A stretch of DNA of 64,000 bases from Klebsormidium nitens (lineage: Eukaryota > Streptophyta > Klebsormidiophyceae > Klebsormidiales > Klebsormidiaceae): the NCBI GenBank assembly GCA_000708835.1, contig DF236952.1, forward strand, positions 235,448 to 299,447, written 5' to 3'. Of this stretch, positions 11,904 to 23,100 are shown piece by piece. Position 1 is the first letter of the stretch, and every line of letters begins with the position of its first letter. The position numbers were made by a program, and so were the translations under genes. The notes below the pieces were generated by a model. The model did no database searches. It was not told the origin of the DNA and saw only the letters and a list, made by a program, of their open reading frames with translations.

Positions 11904-13667
11904 TGTGATCCAACAACAGGTGAATTCTCCTTGAGCACGGTTTGGTCTTACCTGAAGCACAAATCTCGTGCGCTTCGTTATTACCAACATGATTCTGTGT
12001 CCGGTTTGTCATGGAACGCCCATGACAGAACCTCACTCAATATCCATTTTATCAAATAGCAAATCGAGTCCGTGTGCAGCATTAGGAAAGATGCAAGGCG
12101 AAACTATGTGGATCTCAGATTGACTAGTGTTGGTAGACACACCTTTCCTTTGCCCTCTTGTAGAACCTGGTGCTGATAGAAGACGGAGAGGGGTCAAGGG
12201 CGTAAGCAGACCAGCAGAACTGGAGGATCACGGTAAGTCACCTTATGGGACATTTGTTTAGGCACTTCGCCTTTTTCAGTTGCATTCTGCTACTCGAGAG
12301 AAATCTTCCTCTACATGCTGAGGGGACCTTGCGACCTACAGCCAAATACTTGGTGTTGTGGGTGCACTACTGCAGGACCTTACAGAAGCACATGATGGTC
12401 TCCAAGTGATGTCATACTCGATCTGGTTTGGCGAAGTAACATTACCTCAACATACCATTGCAGGGAATTTCACATAGTTCCCCACAACCAAGGCGCTGCA
12501 CTCAACTACTCAACTGAGAATTTAAGCCATTGGTTCGCCGAAACAGAACAATATCGATGCTTTGGATGACGCAGCCCGCATGCTCTCCTGTTTGTTTGAT
12601 CCTGCGTCATTCCAGGTGCTCTATGATTCTTCGAGGGGTACACTTGCTGACTATTGATATAAATAACAGATATCATGCTCTCCATTCACATCTACTCTCT
12701 GCACTCAAGAGGTTGATTTGACGGATACAGCTCCATATGATCTCCACTTTACTGATTATTGCATGCCACTTTTAACCTGCGTAGTATGTATTTGGCTGCT
12801 TCGGATCATGCACGCAAACTCCTCAAATGAAGAAGCTCTGGCATATATATATGGCCCTCCATATACAAGTATGAATGTCTATACTGAGCTATAGTGCATA
12901 ACGTGACATACTTTCACGAGTCAATTGACTAACCATGCACCAATTCCCAACCGACCGAGTAATTACATGCAATTGGTTCCTCTCCGGAAACATGTACCTA
13001 GTATGCATAAGCGCAGCTTGCATGGTGCAACTATAAGACCCCAGGCACACGCGTCTCAGATGTTGTGTGCTGGCCGCCCATGGCCGAAAAACGTAGGTGC
13101 ACTCAATGACGCTCAGTACCCTGTTGCTCAGCTGTAGCATTAAAATGTTCTGGACCTCCTTCGTTCTGTATTTTCACTACCAAAAACACCTTCCAATTGC
13201 AATCGTCTTATTGCAAACTTCTACTCAGTGACTGTGTTTCCTATATTACACTCCGGCAGCATGTTTGCGAACCAATTATCGAACCCTCCCCGCAACCCCA
13301 CAGAATGTAACACTTTAGTGACAACCCCGCCCGCCCCCAAGCCTCCCAACTCCAACCAGTACAACAGATTGTACCCTTCTTGTCTTCACCCTCCCAACTC
13401 ACATTGAGCTCCCCTCATGCACAAGCCCCCCAGCCCCCCCAAAAACCTTCAAACTAGCTTCTTCTCGGCTATTGCATTCAGCCCCTCTATAAAGCACGTA
13501 TATAGTTGTTCATACTAGTTTGCCAATGCTTTACCTGCTTCCTGAGCTCGAAAGAAGCGTTGCCACAAAGCCATAACGTGGACTTCGATCGCTCGAAACC
13601 CTGTCCTCGGATTGCTCCATCCAACTGCCATCAACCTAGTATGTCGCATGCATGGAGAAGCATCTCC
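11904..13667. other. Intergenic stretch between convergent genes
   Basis: 1.8 kb between the 3' ends of the LYR gene (plus) and the S6K-like gene (minus). It should hold both 3' UTRs. AT-rich patches such as CATATATATATGG near 12842 and CTATAAAG near 13488 are present without an associated gene. I recognise no coding region. Confidence 0.5.
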
Positions 13668-16600
13668 TCACTCGTTCTGCTCTCCCGTGAGGTGAGCGGG
13701 CCAGACGCCCGGGGCGACATATGTGTACCTGCACAAGATGCACGATAGACTTTGAAGGCGCCGGTCTGGAACACGTCACTGACCATTCGCTTGTCGCACC
13801 GATTCCTCACCTGTTGTCACCTATCGCCTTTTTTCGATCTAGCTTTGGAAACTGCCCGCTGCCCATGGCTGCAACTTGCCCAGATGGAGTCAAGGCTCGG
13901 ATGTTGTTCTCTAGCATCGGTTTGAAACCTGATCAAACCGCCTCGCCTCAGGGGTATTCCAGAATCAAAGCCGGTCCTCGTTTCTCGCGTCGCAATGTTG
14001 GCGCTTGTCTACAGTGATCAGACTCCAGTTGCTCCCGTGCAGATTGCCTGCTGGCGCTGACGCGATGGGTTGGTAACCAAGCGCAAGACAGTCCTCACCC
14101 GACAAAGAGGGACCAGTGGCGGCCGCGCTTGGTTGTGGTCTCTTTTAAGCCGAGCACCTATTCAGATTCCAACTCTTACCAGATCCAAAACTGAACACTC
14201 ACAGAGCTGTAAAACTTGCTTTGCTCACCCGACGAAGAAGTCGTCGTGGCGGCCGCCCTTGGGCGTGGTCGCTTTAAGCCGAGCACTTACTCAGACTCTA
14301 ACCTACCAAATCCAAAACTGAACACCCACAAAACTGTAAAACTTGCGCTCACCCGACGAAGAAGTCGTCGTGGCGGCCGCCCTTGGGCGTTGTCCCGGGC
14401 GAGTCGAGCACCGGGAGCTTGGTGTACATCTCGTCGAAGTTGGCCGTGCACCGCTGGTCCACGACCGCGGGCCGGAATGGCGGCACCACCTGCCGCGCCT
14501 CCAGCTTGCGCCAGTTGATCGCCTTGAAGAACTTGTGGCCCTTGATCTCCGCCGCGCCCGTCGGGCCGCTGCCGAGGCGCCGCGCGGGGTCCTTGTTCAG
14601 GAGCTGCGACGGATTGAAAGGACAGTGACGTTACGCCAGGAAGCGACATGAACGGTTGGCTTGTTGAAAACGAAGCCCAGTTGGCCCGCTGCCAACGCGC
14701 CTGAGGGACCCTTGTGCAAAAACGAGTAGCTAATCTAGGGAGTGACATCAGCAGTGGCAGGGTAACGTCAAGTATCCGCTGGGTTATCTGTCGTCAGACG
14801 TCCGTCGGGCCGCTGCTCAGGCGCCACGATGGGTCCTTGTTCAAGAGCTGTCTGCATCAGAGGAGGTGGAAGTCAACAGGGGTACGAACGAAGTCAGCAG
14901 GTGCGCTCTTTTGAAAGCCTGTTCACCTTCTCACAACAAGCCAGAATAGCCTGACACAGTGACGACTTGAAGCTGCCAGGGAGGAAAAAGAGCGGATACC
15001 GAGCAAAGTAGCGGAGTCCGGCTTTCCAAGAATCAAGCAAGAGCTCAGATGTGACTTGCATCAATCGCGCCACCAGAGGACGAAGGAAGGTCATAACAGT
15101 AACCTTCGAGGGACTACTGATAATATATTCGATGAATACTCGTAGGAGAGCAAGAGGTCTTCAACTTCTAGGCTGGAGGCTCGAATCTAACCGCTCCGGA
15201 TCTCTCGCAAGGCAACCACGACGCTTCAAGTCAGATCAGCAGACACTTGCACGACCGAACTGGAAAAAGCAGAGCAAAACCGGCTGCTGCTGTAGGAGTC
15301 AGGACATCGCCCTTTTCCGCTTGAGTATCTACTCTAGTAAAGTCGGCTCCACAAGACGAAAACGAAACAAGGATACCTTTAACTGCCAGCAAGCTACTCC
15401 GAAACCTGCGAGAACAAGGGCCGGTTCCCGTTTGCTCACCCCTTTGACGAGCGTGCTGGCCTCGCTGGTGAGCCACGCGGGCAGCTTGAGCTTATCCTTG
15501 ACGATCTTGTTCTGCAGCTTCTGGCGGTTGTTGGAGAAGAACGGGGGCTCCCCCGTCAGCATCTCGAACAGCAGGATGCCCAGGCTCCACCAGTCAGCGG
15601 CCTTGCCTGCAAACAAACGGTAGGAGGGTTGAGGAACTTTGACGAAAGCTAGTCCTATGGCACACGTGTATCGCGAATTCCTACAAGACATACCAGCTCC
15701 TCAATACTCCCTTCTAATGGTCACAACCGCCACGCCATCTCAAAGCATCTCTTCTGTAGCCGGAACATACCGCTCCTTCGGGCTTGCTTGTCGCCGCCAT
15801 GCGTTTTTGAAGCCCCAGTCTCGAAAAAAGGGGACGGAGTGTACAACCAACCTCAATCTAATTTTTGAAACGGTTTCACTACTCAGGAGACAGCAAATCT
15901 CAAGGCCGTTCTCTTTCATCGCCCATCTGCAACCCTCAGTTTCAATCTGCACAAAGCGGCCCTTCACATTTTCCCAACACTGCCACCTACTCGTGTTGGC
16001 CGCATCTCGTCACCGATTCAAAGATTCAATGACTGATTCAAACCCAACCCAGACTCGAACCCCTGGTCACCCATAGAGCCCAAGCTCACCGTGCCCCTTT
16101 GCCAGCAGTATCTCGGGCGCCATATACTCCATTGTCCCGCACATGCTATTCGTTGCCGCAGGTCCCGTCACATCCGCCTTCGCAAGACCGAAGTCCGTGA
16201 TCTTTAGATGCCCCTCTGCGTCCAACAAAATGTTCTCCGGCTTGAGGTCCCGATGCATGATCTCGCGCTCGTGCAGGTGCGCAATTGCGAGCACAATCTC
16301 GGCCAGATAGAAGCGCGAGAGCTCCTCGCTGAAGGTGCCCTGGCGGTAGAGCTGGAAGAAGAGATGGCCGCCGTTGATGAAGTCGAGGAGCAGGTACAGC
16401 TTGGAGCGGGTCTGCAGGAGCGGATATGGACGCTTCAGTGCTCAAGATGTCATGGTCAGAGAAAGTATGATACATGAGACTGCGGATGTAGCCGCCGTTG
16501 ATGTTTTGGGAAGGCACAGCTTTGAGCACTCTGCGAAAGCGTGGTCTCTGTTTCTCAATCATTGGCTGCCTGAAGCATGTACATACGCATTCCTAAACAA

Positions 16601-18586
16601 AAGCGCAGAGTTGCCGGCACCTGTGGCGAAAAAAAACCAACCTTAGGCCAAAAGCGGGTCTGCGATTACAAGAGTTTCAATTTTGGGAAGTGACATGCAA
16701 TCGGCAGAGGATCAGCGAGCAATAAAAGTTCACCGAGGAGAGATTCAGAAGTGGCCCCCTGTCCGTGGGATTGGGAGGCCGCTTTACCCTGAAAGCAAAC
16801 AGTGAGGAAAGAGCCCAAGCGTTCTGATCTACGGGCTTCTGACTGTTCTCAACGGGCATCAGGGCGGAAGGCTGATTGGGCGTAGCCTTACTGAAGATGA
16901 CATGGACGGGAACTTTCCAAAGATGGAAAGGGGCCAAGGCTGGGGTATGCTTCAATGACGAAGCTCCGAAAATCTTTCTGGGGCAAAGGATGGGCCCACC
17001 GGCTCACCAAGAATGTGTTTACATTGAGGGCCTACAATGACTTGGCAGCTGCCCCCGCATTAAAAGGCAAGTGAGTAGGCAATTACCTGGAAGGAGTATT
17101 GCAGGGTCACAATGAAGGGGTGCACAATCTGGGTCAGGATGTTGCGCTCCGCCTTCATGTAGTCGGCATGATTCTTCTCCATTATCCGGTCCTTGCGCAT
17201 CACTTTCATGGCCAGGATCTCTCCCGTGTCCTTCTTCTGAACCTGTAATCAGCGGACAAAACAAACTCGATCTCATTCTCAGGTTGCTCAGGCTTATCAA
17301 CTTTTACTTTCTGCTGTAATTGGTCAAAAGTACCCCTTGAAGTCATTTGGACAGATGAAAACAAAAAGGGGGGGCATCTACTTTACATGGAGTGCATGGA
17401 TATACAACATAAGGTGGCAAAGCGCGGTGCTTGATCTGACACATGAGTAGCTTGAATTAACAATCAACTGTGTAAACACCACCTAGAGAAAGCCGGGCAT
17501 CTTCGGAAGGGAAACTAGGCGTGGCCTCAAAATCCAAGCAGCCCCACTCTGGAAAGGTACCTACTGCAACTGAATCGACCAACCAGCTGACCAACCGGCA
17601 TCGAGAACACAGAACTACTCAAGAGACACCACTTCAAAGAGATACACAAGGCCCATTCAGCTGCCAGTGATTGTTTCTGATGTGAAGTGTCAGCTGCTGC
17701 ATACCCTGGCAGCCAGACTCAAACCCTAACTTTGTGCAAACGCATGCACCACCCCAAAACCAAGTCTCCAGACGTACTACTTCCACCAATATCGAGCAGT
17801 ACGTTGCAAAAGCCAGCTCCGCACCTGAAACACCTTCCCAAAGGCGCCCTGCCCGACCACCCTGAGCAGCTCAAAGTCCGAGGGCCCCAGCTTCTGGTTG
17901 CCGTTCCCCACATGCTCCCTTCCAGATGTTGACGCCCCCTCGTCGCCCGAAGAATCGCTGTAGATGGTCGACAGAGGCTTTGCAATGATCTCCACCGGTT
18001 GACTGATCACTCCCTTGATTTCAGGAGTGGGGAGACTGTTACCGTCCGCTTCTTCTTTGGGTGCCCCAGCCTCCGCTATTTCTGCCTCATTGTTTGTGAT
18101 GACCATCTCTACCTGCTGCCAGACGATAGTTGCTGTCTGCCCCTCATGTGGGGAGGGGTTCGCTCCCGGAGTATGCTCTCCAAGCACCGCTGATGGCCCC
18201 CTTAGGCTATGCTGCCTCGTGATGAGGTGCGGAGGAGAACCGGGCCGGTTGCTCAAAATCAAAGAGGGGGTGCGCCTCTTCCCGTTTACAGTAACCTCCT
18301 CCGCTGCTCCCACCAACGCCTCAACCAAAGAGTCCCGTTCACCATTCTCTGCCTTAGTGTCTTCTTCCACCGTCCCCAGTGATGAACCAGCTCTCTGCAG
18401 CCCCTCCCCCGCGTCTGCTTCTGCTCTTGGCGTAGAAGAAGCAAACATCTCATCAAACTCGAACTCGGTCCCTCCATTGGTGGCTGGAGCCTGCGGCGGC
18501 TCAACCTTCACCTTGATCCCTGAGAGAACGCTCGCAAAGCTCCGGAAGTCCACGCTGGGAGCCTGCTGGCTCGAGGTTGCTGCCAT
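13668..18586 (-). CDS. S6K: Ribosomal protein S6 kinase (AGC kinase), plant S6K type
   Basis: Six exons: 17825-18586, 17087-17242, 16090-16411, 15440-15606, 14353-14603, 13668-13728; 572 aa. S6K is the TOR-pathway kinase that phosphorylates ribosomal protein S6 and other translation factors in the cytosol and nucleus. Visible parts: a TOS-like FEFDE at 42-46; Gly-loop GQGAFG at 245-250; ATP lysine in AMK at 265-267; HRD at 359-361; DFG at 379-381; activation-loop NSMCGT with PDK1-site Ser395; APE at 404-406; turn-motif region VLDSP; and hydrophobic motif FVGYTY at 551-556, whose Thr555 is the expected TOR site. The hydrophobic motif is split: F551-V552 end exon 5, while YTY lies in the 61-base last exon. 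The N-terminus (about 235 aa) is longer than in Arabidopsis S6K and rich in Ser, Glu and Pro. Exon 5's donor region is triplicated in the following intron. Confidence 0.93.
14096..14420. repeat. Tandem array over the S6K exon 5 donor, 3 copies
   Basis: Three direct copies with CACCCGAC anchors at 14096, 14226 and 14350 (spacing 130 and 124). Read on the minus strand, each copy holds the last ~50 bases of exon 5, the GTGAG donor and about 70 bases of intron. The 14350 copy is the functional exon end. The middle copy keeps the last 14 codons intact; the distal copy has diverged but still ends FVG before GTGAG. Confidence 0.85.
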
Positions 18587-20112
18587 TTTTTGTTCGCTAC
18601 TATTCTAGATTATTCTTCAAGTTTTAGAACACTATACGTTTCATGCAAGGGCCAGCAGTAACCAGTCCCTACGTCTGACCCTCCCACCTGTATTTCAGAG
18701 CATCAGAATGCACGTTTAGAGGAGGACAACAACATGGATGAGGTTCATAGAGCGGTTTATTACCGCAGCTGCTGATCGCTGTCCAATAGTCAGTTGCTCA
18801 GCTTCTGCGGTATTTAGCGCATGTTGTTTGTTGCAAGAACTCCTGCTGACAACTAATCCAGCTAAAGCGATGTTGATTGAAAGCGAACGCGGTTGCGATA
18901 GGGACAACCACGCCGGGGGCGCTTGGTCACATCGTGCCGGTTGTCACTCTGACCAATCAGGCGAATCACTTGCAAGATGCGTCCCCAGCAAGCTGCAAAC
19001 TTTCAGCTCAGAAACAACACTGTAGCCCCTTCTAACCAGCTGTTTTCAAGGGCGCAGACTCGACTCCACCATGCAGTATAGCTTTTGCAGCTCCAAACTT
19101 TTGCTTTGGTGGCAACCTTCTCTCATGCAGGCGGTTTCAAGGTCAACAGGTTTGGGGCTCATGCAGAAATTTGCGCTCTTGCCAAGCAGGCACGAATCCT
19201 GAAGATGCAGAATCTCTGAATCCGCAAATGGGCTGACACGTGGAGCGTTAAGAAGGTTTGGAGATCCATCAGCGGTTCAGAAAGCGCACAGTCCCCGCCA
19301 TAAATTCGAAGAGCTCAGATTGTAGTGCAGCAAAATGCAACTTCTGCTCGCAATGTTCAGCCAGTAAGCGAGCTGCTGTTTGCATACTTTCAGTACTTTC
19401 CATACTTTCCATACTAACGGGAGTCTTTGTCAAACCATGCATGACCGTGACGTTGTCAGCAGCAAGCCCGTAACAAGGGCTGCCAGCTCATTTGGTCATA
19501 AAGTTCGATCAAATGTCGCATGCTACATATGAGAAGTAAGCGTACATATAATTCGAAACATGGGACGAAGATTCTTCGCAAGCAAGCGTATTCACGATGA
19601 TCTCATCAATCATCATCATCAAAATCGTTCCACCTACGCCATCGAGATCGGTCGTCTAATTTTCTATTCGTTGGTTGCTGGAAAGGTGGTTGAAGTGATT
19701 GCGGGGCGCTCTGCTCAATTTCGGCAGGTGAAGGTCCCCTGCAAGCAAAAGAGTCCCCAAACCGTTGCTCATTGATGGTTACCGAGCATTTCCGCAAACT
19801 ATTCGTCTGATGCAGCAACAGATTTCAGGCACTGCTCGCTGTACGGCAGGAAACAAGCGAGAAGCGGGCTCCAAGTAGATGACCAAAGCACAAGAAATTC
19901 AACAAACTCCGGTTATGCTGCGCGGTATTGAATCAATCCAATAAAGCTGCCAAAGAAGTGCAACACAAAAGCAGGAACGGCAGGCGAGTCTGCGGTAAAC
20001 TAACTACCAACCCGTCTTCACTGGAATGCAATCGCCAGCCAGCCACAGGGCTAGGCCATTAGCCAGTCGACCTATTGAGCGTCCATAAGCACGAAACTCA
20101 AACCAGATCGCT
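18587..20112. other. Upstream region of S6K and downstream region of plastid-type kinase
   Basis: 1.5 kb with no gene recognised. The right half may hold the kinase 3' UTR, or a last small exon if the donor at 20176 is used. The left part should hold the S6K promoter. A short imperfect repeat of CATACTTTC units lies near 19383. Confidence 0.45.
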
Positions 20113-23100
20113 CTAGACACAGATTAAGAACCTTGCAGACACACAATAAGCACCTGGCAAAGCCGGCCAAACCCACCTGTAACCTGGGTTGACGGACTTG
20201 AGGAACGTCGCCAACTCGCTGACGACCCACTTCTTTTCGACCTCCGTCAGCCCGTCCCCGAAGGTGTGCTTCTTGATCCCTTCTGCCACCTGGCAGTTCC
20301 TCAATGGCTGCCCGTTCACGCTGCCGGTCATCACGACCTGCGCGCTCGCAAGGTCGTCCGTGCGGCCCTCCACGGTGTGGGACCATAAGCCGCCGGCTAC
20401 CTGAAAGGTAATATCCCAATTTGAAAGTTTTCGGGAATCGAAATCACACCTAGTTGTCTGGTTGGCAATTACCCTTGCAAGTCCTCGTGGATTAGAGCCA
20501 TATTTGAGTTCGCAATTATCCAAATGATTGATGACAATCTACGGTCGCAGGGTAGGCCCGTCTCGTTCATCTTGGGTACGATAGGGGCTCCGGACTCCAG
20601 TCCTTGAACTACACCTCTTGGCAAACACGGGAGGAACTGATGACAGTTTACGGTCTTCGCGTGTCTGCTTCGTCACTCCGCCGCTTTGGACCTTCGATGC
20701 GTGCCAACCGTCTACGAGTGCCCAACCGTGCAAAGTTGACTATACCACACTTGGTCTGTCACTCGAAAAGCGCGGACATGAGAATCAGGCGCTTGAATGG
20801 TCGAAACCGAATGGAGATAAAGGCCTCCGCCCATTTCTAAGTCGAACCGACTCAATCCATGACGTTCAATCTGGTGAAAATGGCGATTGGAAAGACTTGA
20901 TTGAGTTCGATAGATGTCGTTGACAAGAACTGACGCCCAAAGCAGGCAAGAGGTGTGTAGCAACCGTTACAAAAGCCCCTCGCCAGTCGCTTTCTTGCGT
21001 AACCATGCATCCGTAAATGCACTTGATGAAAACGAAGTCTAGGTCTAAGTACTTCTGCGGATTTTGTAGGACCACTCGAAGAACGTTCAGTCGCAGAAAG
21101 CGCTCAACAAGAACATGCAGCAGGTCGGGCGACGTTTTGCCACCTCACCTCCCACTTTATTGTGAAATTCTGTACCCCAATGTCAAGCGTCGTCTTGACG
21201 GAGACGCCCGAGAGGGCCGACTTGGCAAGCCTGCAGAACAAGGGTCGAGCCGACACTGTGAGCACTGGCAAGGGTGAAAGCTTATCTACGGTCCATTGGA
21301 TCAACGGAACCGCGTCATGAACCCCGTACTATACGGAAAATCAGCCTCAGTGCACTTTTAAGAACGTGTACAGATCTGTACGTGAACAGGGAGCCATTAC
21401 AGCGACCAGATAATTTCTCGTAGGCGAGACATCTGTGAAGGGCGATCAGAACCATAAGCGCGCGAAATAAAGTGCATAAGCGCTCACCCGAACCCCACCG
21501 CCCAGAAAGGTATGGAGAAGAGCGAGAAGAGGATAGGCGCTCCGCCGGTGATGGCGCTCGCCGTCCAAAACGCGATGAAGCCGTTCCAGGCCAAAGCAAA
21601 CGTGCCGGTGCTGAGGTTCTGCTCCGTGAGTCCCTGGGGAGGAACCTCTATATGTATGCGGCCGCCGCTCCGCTCTAGTTCCTGCAGTGGGAATTGCAGG
21701 AAATAGACGGAGGTCGAATGTGTCCTCACGCATCGGCATCGATCATTGTCGATGCGAAAATGGACTTGGCACTAACGGTGAGATCAACGAAGACGTGCGC
21801 AGAGTGCGGCCGCCCTTCGAATTGATTGACTTCCAGAAGTTTACGGAGAACTCTTCCAAACGATGGGACGCGTCTCAATCGAACAGCATCAGCAACTGGA
21901 GACTATGGCAACAAAAAGCTCATTCTCATGTGCTGACCGTTGGGGACGTTGGAAAAATGCGACCTTTGAAAGGAGTTTCCATGCGTTCAAAGGAGTGGAA
22001 GTGATGTTCGTGTTCGCCTCAGAATGATGAGCAATAACTCACCACTTTTGACCCCGCCGGTTTCCTGAGCGGCGTGAAGCTTTCAGGGACCCGAGTGTCC
22101 GCACTTTGCCGTCCGACCCACCCCCCGATCGAGCTCCGATCGTTCGCGCCACTGATCGCCCTGTGATCGAGACGAGAAACAGAGTCTGCTTTCTGCTAAG
22201 ATTCTGTTCTGCTTCAGCTCGCGCCTCTCCAAGGGAGAAGATTGAAATGATGTTGACGGCTTACGAGAGACAAAGGAGCTCCCGTGTCAAAATGAGACGG
22301 GGCTGGTGATATCTACAAACGTTGTTCACGTGTTGTGGAAGAAGCCTCCTCCGAGTGTGCAGCCGCTAGCAGAAGCGGAGGGACAAACTTTCGGTGATAT
22401 GACGCTTCCGCATTCAGGACTTATGGCGCTTCGCACGGTCCGCACGACAGATGATACAGTTCGCTTGATATCTGATGTATTTTTTAAAAAACACGCTTAC
22501 AAAACCAAGACGTACGTCCTTGATTCCGCCAAGCCAGGACACTGATATTCTTCTCCGCAGGTCCGGCCAAGGGATCTTGAAGCACTGCTGAGTGATTCCA
22601 TTGTCGTGGTCCGCTGTCCGCTGAGACCTCACCCTTTGCAACGGCACCGAAGAAGGCGAGGACTGAGGTTCGAGGGGGTCCAACCGGGTGAAAGAAAGGA
22701 AGAGAGGGAACGAACAAACAGAGAAAAAAGGACCCGAATCTTGCAAGGTCAGTTACATGGCATGTCCCGCTGCAGACTGGTGAGGAGCAACAAAGTGGAA
22801 GAAAAGGGGGCGGAGGGGGAACGAACAACCGAAAAAGAGAGGGTCACTCACCTGGCGACTTCCGCTGCGGACTGGTAGCGGTCTTCAACGGCGGGCTCGA
22901 GCAGGCGGTCCAAAACGTCAGCAAGTCCGGGGCTCATCGAGACTCGGTCGCGGAACTCCACTTTCAGACGCCGCTGCAAAAAGGAGGCTGACGCATCAGC
23001 GGGGAAAGCAGATTAGGAGATGAAAGAAAATGGGGAACACTGCGCGACAACTCTTAAGCAGAAGTTTGCAAAAACGACACCAACGGGCTCGAGCTGTGAT

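Noticed and set aside
16050-16080. tRNA T-arm-like GGTTCGAGTC on the minus strand
   Set aside because: It lies inside an S6K intron and no acceptor stem, D-arm or anticodon arm can be drawn around it.
20113-21739. Separate small membrane-protein gene
   Set aside because: The exon 22043-22064 (KPAGSK) links it in phase to the kinase, and the kinase + membrane-domain order is known in cyanobacteria.
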